Shown: piece by piece, positions 36,670-46,034 of the stretch | How the letters are laid out: each line of letters opens with the position of its first letter | How positions within the stretch are numbered: the stretch's first letter is position 1 | DNA from: Boswellia sacra | Lineage: Eukaryota; Streptophyta; Magnoliopsida; Sapindales; Burseraceae | Length of the DNA: 64,000 nucleotides | Assembly (NCBI GenBank): GCA_013180625.2 | Contig: SNVD02010275.1 | Location: 372,001 to 436,000 of the forward strand | Direction: 5' to 3' | Translations under genes and position numbers: made by a program | The notes under the pieces: generated by a model | Told to the model about the DNA's origin: nothing | Seen by the model: the letters and a program-made list of their open reading frames with translations, nothing else | Databases searched by the model: none

Positions 36670-36992
36670 CTATTATATATATATATATATATAAATTTTT
36701 TTAAATACTTGGTGGCTAAAAACTGCCAAGTATATTTTTTTTAATTTTTGAAACTATTATACTTGGCGGCCAAAAACCGCCAAGTATATTTTTTTTAATT
36801 TTTAAACCTATTATACTTGGCGGTCAAAAACCGCAAAGTATAGTCAGATGCATATTTGACAGATTGACTGACCGTCAAATATAGTCAAATTGACTATATT
36901 TGGCTGTGCCATTGGTGGCGCTTTTAAGACCGCCAATTATAGACATATTTGACGGTCAAAAACTGTCAAATATGATCATTTTTCTTGTAGTG
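36670..36992 (-). mobile_element. CACTA element end nested in the PIF element
   Basis: The sequence ends ATTTTTCTTGTAGTG, which read inward is CACTACAAGAAAAAT. Inside are palindromic words of the CTTGGCGG-CCGCCAAG and ATTTGACGGTCAAA type. Read inward it is clearly related to the element end at 57545 (same order of motifs, including the accaatggcac segment). It is therefore a separate CACTA family from the element at 5887. No matching left end was found between 31.8 and 36.7 kb, so the element is truncated or its other end has diverged. The glucosidase II beta fragment lies directly inside it. Confidence 0.75.
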
Positions 36993-37039
36993 TTTGCCAA
37001 AAAAACAAAAAAGTTCCATTCCATCTCTTCCATTCCATC

Positions 37040-38076
37040 TCATTCCAATAGTCCAAGAAGAAACTCAAGTTTGAATTCGTCATCCAATGTGAAGAAAAAA
37101 TCTATGTTAGCTTGATTTTGGACAAGAAGTTGTCCAACTTTAACTCGTTGTGAATCTGTTAGCCCTTCAACTTTTTTAAGTTCATCAAAGATTTTCATCC
37201 TCCTAGTTACTCCATCAGTTTCAACCTGAAAGTAATCAGCAATTCTTCTAATGTTGTCACTAGCAGCAGCATGTATTTCACCAAATTTTTGCACTGTAGC
37301 ATTCAACATATCAACCAAAGGATCCACATTTCTTGATCTTTTCCTACTTTTTCTACCTGTTTGTGTTCAACCAACTGGTGTGCTTGTGTGACTCATGCTT
37401 GTAGTACCAATAAGGTCATCTACTAGGTTGAATGGATCGAACTCAACATTTTGATCACTCTTTACCTCTTTATTAATCTCTTCAACCATTTCAAAAAACC
37501 CCATTGCACCTTGTCCATTGGCACGGTCCTTCCCAAACACGATTCCCAAATCATCAAAATGCGAAAATGATTTGTTCTGTAAGCCTTTTGCATTTGGATG
37601 ACTCTGTGTAAATGTTAGAAGACATACAACAAACATTAGACAGAACAAGTGGAAGGAAATGCTTTAAATTTGTTATACTATAATGACATTCAACTAAGTA
37701 AACAAACAACAAAAATCCTTACCTTAACCCAATCATCAAACACGCTCTGTTCAGCAATAACACACTTGAGTTCATCATTCCAACTAAATCCACTTGCGGC
37801 AGGTCCTAACATCTCAAAAATTGCATTAAATTGTTTCTTTAGAATCTTGATACGAGAATCAATGTGAGGTTGTGCTCTCAGTCCACAATCAGGAATCTTC
37901 TCATTTATCATTTTTTCTAATTGTTATAAATAGCCTGGTTTAAAAGTTCCATTATCCGCTTTCCATCTTCCACTATTAGCTATCTCCAATAAACACTCAA
38001 CCAACTTGCTATCCTCAGTTGAAGTCCATTGATGTTTTTTTACTGTATTTGGCGGTTGTCGGTCTGGAGCATCCAT
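37040..38076 (-). pseudogene. PIF-associated Myb/SANT-like DNA-binding protein, broken
   Basis: From ATG at 38074-38076 the frame reads W-T-S-T-E-D-S-K-L-V-E-C-L-L-E-I and later [13 protein letters not shown]. These are the hallmarks of the Myb/SANT-like domain (Myb_DNA-bind_3) carried by the second gene of PIF/Harbinger elements, where it helps the transposase find the ends. A TAA interrupts the frame near 37925, a probable intron lies at about 37690-37605, and a TGA-type stop lies near 37367. The C-terminal part (37327-37040) is well preserved. The nested CACTA end sits only about 48 bases beyond the stop. Confidence 0.75.
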
Positions 38077-38334
38077 TCTGCTGAATGTATATAAAACTCA
38101 CATCAAGTTAGATTAGAAAAAAGTATGAAAAAATTAGTAACTACTATAAATTAATCCAAAGACATAGAAATGAAATGGAAATACTATTATATTGATAAAT
38201 TTCAAACTAAAGAGATAAAATTGTTCATTGAAACATTAAATTCAAAGGCCTTAAAATTTTCATATAAAACCGCATGTATTTTACTACAATTGTTCAAGCA
38301 CAACCGAATATATTCAAGCACAATAAGCCAACTT

Positions 38335-39648
38335 CTACGAAGGTCGGTTCCTTTGCCATTGGTCAAACATTTCTGTAGCCAAGCTATCTCTCCAAGCATT
38401 CCATGCATTTGATGTTTCGATATGTGTATAATGATTATTGTCTACATTGTCCTCTTCTTCGCTATCATCATTATCACTAGTATCATGTTCACTTTCTCTC
38501 AAAGCTTGTTCTAAAGGATCTACAGGCATTTCTCGTCTAATCAAGTTGTGAAGGAGACAAAATGCCAAGATAATTCGACATTGGATTTTGACAGGATAGT
38601 ACGATCGACTTCTAAGAATTGCCCATCGCCCTTTTAACAATCCAAATGCCCTATCTATTACATTTCTAATCGACGAATGTCTCATGTTAAAAAATTCAGC
38701 AGGAGTATTAGGTGGGATATCCCAATCATTTAAATGATATCGCTGACCTCTATATGGTGCCAAGAAGCCTTCACCATTGGGATACCCAACATCACAAAGG
38801 TAGTAGTATCCTGCACATCAAATGACAAAGTTTAGAAAAAATAGTAGTTATGTTGCATAAAATAGCATTTATTAAAACAAAGAAAAAAATTAACTTACCT
38901 TGTGAAACTTTTAACCCGTTTGTCCTAGATAAAGCATCCGTAAGACTTTAGAGTCAGCAGCTGATCCTTCCCGTCCAGGCAAGACATAAATAAATTGCAT
39001 ATCTTGTGAGACGACTCCTAACACATTGCTAGCAATTTTATTCTTCCTTGTATGTTACCTAGGCCTATCTAATGCAGGCACATTCACTTAAATGTATGTA
39101 CCATCTAGTGCTCCTAAGCAATTCCTAAACCATTTCCACCTCTCATCAGTTGAATTATCTAGAATTGGCTCTGGAGGCTTTAGTAATAACTCATGGACAT
39201 GTAACAAAGCATTCAAGACGTTATTAAATTGTCTATTGACTGTTTCTCCCGAGCGTGCATATTGACGGCTCATTACTTTATTCTTAATGTCATGAGAAAT
39301 AATATGTAAGAATAGAGAAACCATTTCTTCAACGTCCATATTCTTTGTCCCCTGCAAGCCCCCAATAGTTCTAAGATGGTGACACAAAATAGCAAAGGTT
39401 CTCCTATCCATGCAAGTACTTTTAACACAGGTTAGGTCACTAGAATGAATCATTCTAAAAATATTTATTTGACGTATTTTATGCCTCTGAAAAGAGCTAA
39501 AGGAGAATTCATTTGTACTTGATCATCTTCTAGAAATAATAATATACAACATGAGAATGAAAAGAAAGGTCATCTCATTCAACACTTCCATATATTGAAT
39601 CAAGATAGCTATAATTCTTTTCTTTGCAATCAATGGAAGACGAGCCAT
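38335..39648 (-). pseudogene. PIF/Harbinger DDE transposase, degenerate
   Basis: The N-terminal part (39453-39088) ends in L-G-A-L-D-G-T-Y-I, which carries the first catalytic aspartate. An in-frame stop follows two codons later and a second one lies near 39061. An intron fits at about 38905-38812. The second aspartate motif is Y-L-C-D-V-G-Y at the start of the last exon. The third catalytic position, normally glutamate in the I-E-R-x-F-G-x-L-K motif, is aspartate here (V-I-D-R-A-F-G-L-L-K-G-R-W). A further TGA lies near 39525 in the N-terminal extension. Harbinger transposases normally have about 400 residues and this matches in length. Not functional. Confidence 0.88.
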
Positions 39649-39751
39649 ACCTGCATAAAGTTTGAAATATATACGCATGAACAATGATTGAATTTATCAT
39701 GTAGCTATATGAATGATAATGTGGAAAAATATGAATGCAAGAAATATAGTT

Positions 39752-40089
39752 AAATATGATGTAAAAAGGTAAAAAAACAAGGCTAAAACAAGCAACCTGC
39801 CAAAACACTCGACAAAACTCGACGCAACTCGACAAAACTTGACAAAACTCGATGCAACTGATGTCGGATACCTCCAACCGACTATATGGCTTTGTCGAAT
39901 GTCAGATTATTCGAGTGTCCGACACTCAATGTTTTCGAAAATAGACTGATATTGAGTATCGGTTGTGAATCCGACACGACTCGACATGTAAGTGTTGAGT
40001 GTCGAGTGGAGTTGAGTTATATCCGACACTCGCTATCGTCTACCTCGCGATGACACCCGTCGGTTTTCACAATTTTCATACATATCAAA
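39752..40089. repeat. Right arm of subterminal inverted repeat with CTCGACA motifs
   Basis: It pairs in reverse with 32379-32778 and contains repeated ACTCGACAAAACTCGACGCA words. The arms differ by scattered substitutions and small gaps in the CTCGACA array. Confidence 0.85.
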
Positions 40090-40721
40090 CCACAAAAATC
40101 ACATAATAGCACTAGATTTATCCCTAGAAACATAGAATAAGTTCACAAATCTGACAGAAACTCAAATCCCTAATTAAGATCCCCTAAAAACTAAATCAAA
40201 TCTAACGAAACAGAAAAAAACCAAATAAATCAGTAAAACTACGAAATAATCGACAAATAAATGTACTTAGTTTAAGATAATGAAATGAACAAGAAGGAAA
40301 CGTGGCTTTTTATTTTAACAAATTGGGAATGCGTTTCTACAGTCGTTGCAGTCGCATGTGATGTATGCTCAGGTGCCGTGCTGGTGCGACTACCATGATG
40401 AAAGGAAGAAGAAGGTTAGAGAAAGGTGGGCAACGTTAGGTATTTGCTCAATCGACTTTTCGTTTCCGCTGCTCTGTCACGTTTTCTCTTTTCCTTCTCA
40501 CTGTCGATGGAGATTTTTTTGTTTCTCTTTGGGTTTGTGATTCCAGGGCATCTCAAACTCAAGTCCTGGAAGGGATTGATATTACCCTGTTAGACGGTAA
40601 TATGAATCCCATGGGAAACATAGATTCCAGAGTTTAAATGATTTAAAATGGTAACCAAACACAGGTTGAAAATCATTTTCCCATTCTCAAGCCCTAACAT
40701 CCCATACCAAACGACCCCTTA

Positions 40722-41248
40722 GAGTCAAACTATGTATGTTACGACATGTAAAACCATGCACGGTGTCAGCTGCTTGCAATTGCATGGCTCACCGTCCTGG
40801 TGATGAAAATTATTATTATGAATTTATATGTTATTTATGCTATATATGTATTTGATCAATTATTAATTTATGCTTTCATTGGGCCCAAACGATTTGAAAT
40901 AGAGTAGTTCTAGTTAGCCCCAATTTTTTAACTCCTCAACCCCCACTTTTATTTTTTTTTTAATTTCTTTCACAATTTTACCCCAAACAAAAAGAATTGT
41001 AAATACACTACTTTAAAATACCCCATCTACTTTTAAGATTTTCTCCAGACTGCACTTAAAATAACCGATACACTAAAACACCTATAAAAGAAATCTGCAC
41101 CCAATATATGATGATCAAAGATCAGTAAGCCAAAATGAGAATTAAGTTCTGTGGTCGTGATGAGTTAGCCAACATGAGCACTGAGTTCTTTATACTGCAC
41201 TCTTGATCTTTAAGAGTAGCCTTCCTCAATAAAACACAAATTATAATC

Positions 41249-41304
<56 letters not shown>

Positions 41305-41515
41305 CATTTTTTTTGTATTTAATAAAATTATTAATTTAATAAATAAGTCCGAATCGAGATTGAAGATTTTATTATTGAACATAGATTATTAATTTACTCG
41401 AATATTCATTTATCAAGGTTTCATTGCTATATCATCCACACCACCATCAAGCATCAGTAGCTCCACCTCTAACTTCACCAGTCCCATCACCATCAACAGC
41501 CGGTACAAAGTTTAA
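40722..41515. other. Duplicated intergenic DNA
   Basis: About 40722-40810 matches 47340-47430 (ACCATGCACGGTGTCAGCTG and CATGGCTC-CCGTCCTG). The part at about 41430-41515 matches 17140-17230 inverted. No gene. Confidence 0.5.
41252..41300. repeat. (TA)n microsatellite
   Basis: About 49 bases of TA. Confidence 0.95.
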
Positions 41516-41524
41516 TTTTCACAT

Positions 41525-41927
41525 GGGATAATTCTAATTTACCCCCTGAGGTTAGGTTTAAAAAAAATTAAGGACCTCAGTTTTCTGAAATCTAAGATTG
41601 CCCCCTGAGGTTACTGTAGCACCGTTAGATTTAACGGAAAATGTATTAAACCGTTAGATTTAACGAAAAATGCATTAAATAATAACTTAATGTTAATATT
41701 AGATTTACAAAAAATGTATTAAATAATAATTTAACGCTAATAAGCAATAAAATAGACTATAATACACTTTTCTAAATGGTTTGTAAAGCGTTAAGTTACT
41801 ATTTAATACATTTTCCGTTAAATCTAACGGTGATACAGTAACCTCAGGGGGCAAATTTAGGTTTCAGAAAACTGAAGTCCTTAATTTTCTTTGCACCTAA
41901 CCTCAGGGGGCAAATTGGAATTATCCC
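41525..41927. mobile_element. Mutator-like MITE, 403 bp, 9-bp TSD
   Basis: The arms are inverted almost end to end, starting GGGATAATTCTAATTTACCC and read inward from the right GGGATAATTCCAATTTGCCC, with CCCCTGAGGTTA inside each. Flanked by TTTTCACAT at 41516-41524 and 41928-41936, a perfect 9-bp duplication as made by Mutator-like transposases. The near-palindromic structure could fold into a long hairpin RNA. Confidence 0.92.
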
Positions 41928-41936
41928 TTTTCACAT

Positions 41937-42390
41937 TGCTTCAAATTACTTTTTTGTAGATTCATTTCATGTCCGAATATGATTGCTATCAATGCAAATA
42001 GAGAAACAAACTCCTAAGAGTTCGCTTCAAGACACGCCTGAAGGAGTGGGAGCTTCAAGGGTGGATATTAACGAGAAGATAGATAATTTTAAATACTTTT
42101 AACATTGGATTATTGGTCAGCTAACAGATTCATTCAACTTCACATCGTTTCAACGTAAGGGGGGATTTGACAAGATACCAAACCTCAGGGGTGGCAGCGT
42201 TAGTTTCCCATTATCAAATATTATATTATTTATATATTCAACCAGGGCTAAACCGAGGTAACTTAACCACTGTTGTATTCGCATGAGAATTCAATTGCTG
42301 CTCCTCTTCCAGTCAATGAGATCCATCACTTTTCCATCACATCATCAACCTTTCATCTTTCCTTTTGCAGCTTCTTTGTTAAAGCTAAAT
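41937..42390. other. 5' flank of F-box copy C
   Basis: It matches 5690-5886 plus 17042-17110 in reverse orientation and lacks the CACTA element, so it serves as an empty site. No gene. Confidence 0.6.
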
Positions 42391-42555
42391 ATGGAAAGAA
42401 GAACCAGGCCTAATTGGCCCAATCTCCCAGAGGACGCACTCGCCATCAGAGCAAAACGCCTCTTCTTTCACTCACCGGGCGACCTACTTCGTTTTGGTGA
42501 GACCTACTTCTTTCGCCATTATCCTGGAATGTACACATGTGGCTTTATAACTTGA
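42391..42555 (+). pseudogene. F-box/DUF295 gene copy C, internally deleted
   Basis: Starts M-E-R-R-T-R-P-N-W like copies A and B, keeps the F-box to about residue 36 (L-L-R-F), then jumps to the C-terminal Y-P-G-M-Y segment and stops. About one kilobase of coding sequence is gone. The word GACCTACTTC occurs on both sides of the junction, consistent with deletion between short repeats. The remaining 54 residues retain most of an F-box but no substrate domain. Confidence 0.85.
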
Positions 42556-42799
42556 AGAATGGTGGGAGTTGGGATTTTTCTGCCCTTTTACCACGTAGAT
42601 AAAACCGTAGTAATTGACTCTTCCTTGAAATACTTTGAGTGCATATTACAGGGACTTCATTAGACCTCAACCATGATTAGAAGTTAAGCAATTTAGCAGA
42701 AACAGTTTGATTTTGCAATGTCTTTTGATTTGTTTTCGTGTTGGCAATCTGATATTTATTTTAATTAGCACCCCTTGCATTTTAATTAGCACTCTGAAT

Positions 42800-43420
42800 T
42801 TGCCACTTTCTGCTGCCTAACTCTGTATTCATGTCTTGTTTTCCATGGAATTCCTTCTTCTACTTTTATGGCTTTTATGAAAACCGTGCTTGGAAAGATG
42901 ACCAAAAAGAAGAATAAATTGGTGAGCAAATAAAAACACAGTACTTGTGCACGTTGGCATTATGAAAACTCATGCACAATGCCGGTTCCAGTACATGACT
43001 TTCCGACCAATAAAAACACTAGACATCTTCTGATTATTGACTTTGTTGCATTGGCTTTTTACCAAATTCTAGTGTTCGATAAAAATGTCCTTTCACATTT
43101 ATTCCGATAGAATTTTTGTTATTTTCAAAGTCAATTATTAATGATTTTTAAAGAAAGTTGATATTTCAAGATAAAAGAATTTTTTTTTTAAAAAATTAAG
43201 ACTGTACACTACAATTAGAAGGAAACGTACGTGGTTATCGAGAACAGACTACAAGTGGATTATTCTTGTGTATATATTTGCTTAATTAATTTAATTATAC
43301 TCTAATGGTTGGTGACAAAAACTGATGATTTACCATAGATTAATTTTTGGCTAGGTCTTTGATTTGAATCCTCGATCGGATAGTTTTGGTCAAAATTTGC
43401 TTTCCATGCTATGACCATGT
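42800..43420. repeat. Left arm of a large inverted repeat flanking the SGPS peptide gene
   Basis: It pairs in reverse with 47428-48055. Matching landmarks are ACTTTCTGCTGCCTAACTC, TTTTCCATGGAATTCCTTC, ACTTTCCGACCAATAA, TTTTTACCAAATTCTAGTGTTCG and TTTGCTTTCCATGC. Small indels separate the arms. The 4-kb loop between them contains 45417-46034. Confidence 0.85.
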
Positions 43421-43605
43421 GGTAAGATGAACGAAGCACGTCTCTTGTGCATGCAAGATGATTTTTTTAACAACTTTTGGCTTCTCAATTTTGTTCTTTT
43501 TGAAAATATGCGTCTAATTTTTTTTTTCGTTTTTTCTTTCTATCTAAATGAAACTCAACCTTATCCCTAATTTTTTGCAAAGTATGTACCATATTTGTTA
43601 TATAG

Positions 43606-43606
<1 letters not shown>

Positions 43607-43641
<35 letters not shown>
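43607..43641. repeat. (TA)n microsatellite
   Basis: About 35 bases of TA. Confidence 0.9.
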
Positions 43642-43644
<3 letters not shown>

Positions 43645-43682
43645 AGCAGGTAGTTATTTAAGGTTCTATCGGGAAATATTTG

Positions 43683-43880
43683 TTAAAATACAATTATCAT
43701 TGGGATCATAATCATCATTCACCAAAATATCTATTACTTTTTTAATAATTTCTTCATTAGTAGGCGATTGTATCACTATATCATTTTCATTAGGATAAAT
43801 CAAAATGTGCTTAACATCAATTGCATTTTTATAGTTTGGAGCATAAATAGCTTCATGTAATTTACTAACTTTTGACCATA
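43683..43880 (-). other. Open minus-strand stretch of about 65 residues, unrecognised
   Basis: The minus strand reads K-L-H-E-A-I-Y-A-P-N-Y and later N-D-D-Y-D-P-N-D-N without a stop, in a compositionally protein-like way. It could be a remnant of a transposase C-terminal region, possibly pogo/Tigger-like, but I cannot support a family. It abuts the hAT-like MITE at 43886. Confidence 0.3.
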
Positions 43881-43885
43881 TTGAT

Positions 43886-44892
43886 CAGGGGCAGATGTAA
43901 GGGGACTAGCCGGGGTTGGGATTTTGCAAAAATAAATAAATAAAATAAAATAAAAAATAAAAGAAGTTAATACATTATATAGACACACCTAAAGTTTCAA
44001 TACAATAAAAATACCGCAAAGAAAATAATAATATATAATTCTTTATCAATTTTTTTTTTTTTTAAGTTTAAACTCTTATCCATGAAACATGACATGCAAC
44101 TCTCCCAAGATTCAATCAAGTCTTTTTACACTTTTTTCATCTTTTTCTCCTCCTATCTATCACTTTAACTCTTAAAGAAAAAGATTGGATTTTATTATAG
44201 ATATTTAATTAGTGAGTTTTGAAACATAATTGTTATTTAATGTATTCATAAATTAATTGTTATATAGTATAATGCATAAGATATATACTAGAAGATCTTT
44301 TTTCCATGTATTTGATTTAAGTTAGGTTTTTATTGTGTAGATTTGATTTCTGCATATTAAAAATTAATTTTAATATCTTATTCATAGATTTCGATAAATT
44401 GATTGTGATGTTGAACATTGTGCAATGCGAGATATTGAGAGTATAATTTGAAAATAAAGTATTTAGTTTTAGTTAAGCTATTCTAATATATATTTGATTT
44501 TAACTTTAAGAATTATTTTTAATGTATAATTAATTTATGGGCTTTGAAAAATTAATTGTGATTGAAAAGAATTTGTATAACATTAGATACTATAAAGACA
44601 TTTTAATATATTTTTATAAAGGCTCAAATAATAACATTTTATGCCATGATGTCGTTTTGATAAAATTATTATTGTAAAGCATCACATAGTACATTTTTAA
44701 TAGTTTATTATTATTATTATTATTATTATTATTTGCATTATATTTATTTTGCAGTTGTCTATTATTGAATAGCATTTTGAAGAGTAACGTTTAGTATAAG
44801 TCCCTGACCTATGTCAGTGTATGTATCATACTTTCAAAGTGCTCATAATTAAACTTAGTCTAGTCTAGAAAAAATTCCTGGCTCCGTCCATG
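43886..44892. mobile_element. hAT-like MITE, about 1.0 kb
   Basis: The left end CAGGGGCAGATGTAAGG and the right end read inward CATGGACGGAGCCAGG fit the common plant CAGGGGCGGAGCC-type hAT termini. The flanks ATATTGAT and GCATTAAT match at 5 of 8 positions as a decayed 8-bp duplication. The interior is AT-rich, with an (ATT)n tract at 44704-44735 and no coding sequence. Confidence 0.6.
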
Positions 44893-45292
44893 GCATTAAT
44901 TTATTGTATTTTTATTTCATATCATGTACATGAATCTTGGTTAAAAAAATAAATAACAATAATAATGCATTTGATTTTTCCTGTACACCCACTTGGGCTG
45001 CCATTGAAAACTAATTAATTAACTAGCAGTTTCTATTTTTCGTCTATATCTTGATTTTCTACAAGTCCCAACTTGGACTCGAATAACTAATTTTTTTTCT
45101 TTTTCTTTTTTCTTTTGCCTTCTTTTCTATCCTTTTTTCCACCCATTTGGAGAGGATATGAACCTGCCTCGTTGTTTCGTGGGCAAACCCTTTGTTTAAC
45201 CGTTTGCTTCACGTTTGTTTGAATGGTATAAAAATTCCAATAAACATTAGTCAAAGTAAATCTATCTCACCAGAAGTCGATAACTCTAGCAG

Positions 45293-45301
45293 TATAAATA
45301 G
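45293..45301 (+). promoter_or_regulatory. Probable TATA box of the SGPS peptide gene
   Basis: TATAAATAG lies 115 bases upstream of the start ATG at 45417, the right distance for a plant core promoter with an 80-90 base leader. Confidence 0.6.
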
Positions 45302-45416
45302 AAGACATTACTCTCTTCTTGCTGCAGATCACTTCACTACACAAATTTATTTTATCTATTTCCTTAGCTTGCAGCAAGTATATACAAAATCTCTTTCTCT
45401 CACGATTTCTTTAAAA

Positions 45417-46034
45417 ATGACAACTATGATCAAATCTATCACGTTATTTTTGGTGCTTCCAATGCTAAATTTCTATGTTTTCCTTCAGACTGAAGCACAT
45501 CCCTTCAATATCATGAAGCCACGGAACTCTGCCGGTAAAATTATGCCTGATGATTTCTTCGATGGGTTATATCTTGGAGCAGTCAAGCAATCTGGCCCGA
45601 GTCCTGGTGGCGAGGGACACAAGTTCTCTGATGGTTATAACCTTGGAGGCAGGAAGCATTCGGGTCCAAGTACTAGTGTTGAGGGACATAGGTTTGCTGA
45701 CAGCTATCGCCTTGAAGGCAGGAAGCATTCGGCTCCAAGTGCTGGTGGTGAGGGACATAAGTTCACTGATAGCTATAGCCTTGGAGGCAGGAAGCAGTCG
45801 GGTCCGAGCGCTGGTGGTGAGGGACATAAGTTCACTGACAGCTATAGCCTTGGAGGCAGGAAGCAGTCGGGTCCGAGCGCTGGTTGTGAGGGACATAAGT
45901 TCACTGACAGCTATAGCCTTGGAGGCAGGAAGCAGTCGGGTCCGAGCCCCGGTGGTGAGGGACATAAGTTCACTGACAGCTATAGCATTGGTGGCAGAAA
46001 GCAGTCGGGTCCGAGTGCTGGCATTGGACATTAA
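45417..46034 (+). CDS. Secreted peptide precursor with seven SGPS (PIP/PIPL-like) units
   Basis: 205 residues from ATG 45417. Residues 1-27 form a signal peptide (M-T-T-M-I-K-S followed by L-F-L-V-L-P-M-L and ending T-E-A-H). A short linker with D-D-F-F-D-G-L is followed by seven units of about 23 residues of the form G-G-R-K-Q-S-G-P-S-A-G-G-E-G-H-K-F-T-D-S-Y-S-L. The last unit ends at the stop as S-G-P-S-A-G-I-G-H. S-G-P-S followed by G-x-G-H is the mature-peptide signature of the PIP/PIP-like group, related to IDA and CEP, which act outside the cell through receptor kinases. Known members carry one or two such motifs. A dibasic R-K precedes most units and could be a cleavage site. The ATG is chosen because the broken paralogue aligns from the same codon. 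The 3' end of the transcript is not visible. Confidence 0.8.
   Translation: MTTMIKSITLFLVLPMLNFYVFLQTEAHPFNIMKPRNSAGKIMPDDFFDGLYLGAVKQSGPSPGGEGHKFSDGYNLGGRKHSGPSTSVEGHRFADSYRLEGRKHSAPSAGGEGHKFTDSYSLGGRKQSGPSAGGEGHKFTDSYSLGGRKQSGPSAGCEGHKFTDSYSLGGRKQSGPSPGGEGHKFTDSYSIGGRKQSGPSAGIGH
45583..46033 (+). repeat. 69-bp coding tandem repeat, seven units
   Basis: The phrase GGCAGGAAGCAGTCGGGTCCGAG recurs in register every 69 bases. Units 4-6 are almost identical in DNA and units 2-3 more divergent, pointing to recent expansion in the C-terminal half. Antisense and shifted frames across this block are artefacts of the repeat. Confidence 0.95.

Larger units (their letters stand above)
31836..40718 (-). 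mobile_element. PIF/Harbinger transposon, 8,883 bp, TSD TTA
   Basis: The ends read inward TGGGCTGGTTGGTAC and GGGGTCGTTTGGTAT, flanked by TTA at 31833-31835 and 40719-40721. The paralogous segment at 47325-47360 passes from the left flank (AAGTAAATGCGCA) straight to the right flank (AGTCAAACTATGT), giving an empty site. Inside on the minus strand are the two genes typical of this superfamily: a Myb/SANT-like protein (37040-38076) and a DDE transposase (38335-39648). A CACTA end and a captured host gene lie at 35.7-37.0 kb. Both transposon genes are broken, so the element is dead. Confidence 0.9.

Noticed and set aside
41122..41382. 86-residue minus-strand frame with a run of alternating isoleucine and tyrosine
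   Set aside because: It is the (TA)n microsatellite in translation.
45192..45416. Longer start giving a 280-residue peptide precursor
   Set aside because: It would place 75 residues before the signal peptide and start upstream of the TATA box; the paralogue aligns from 45417.
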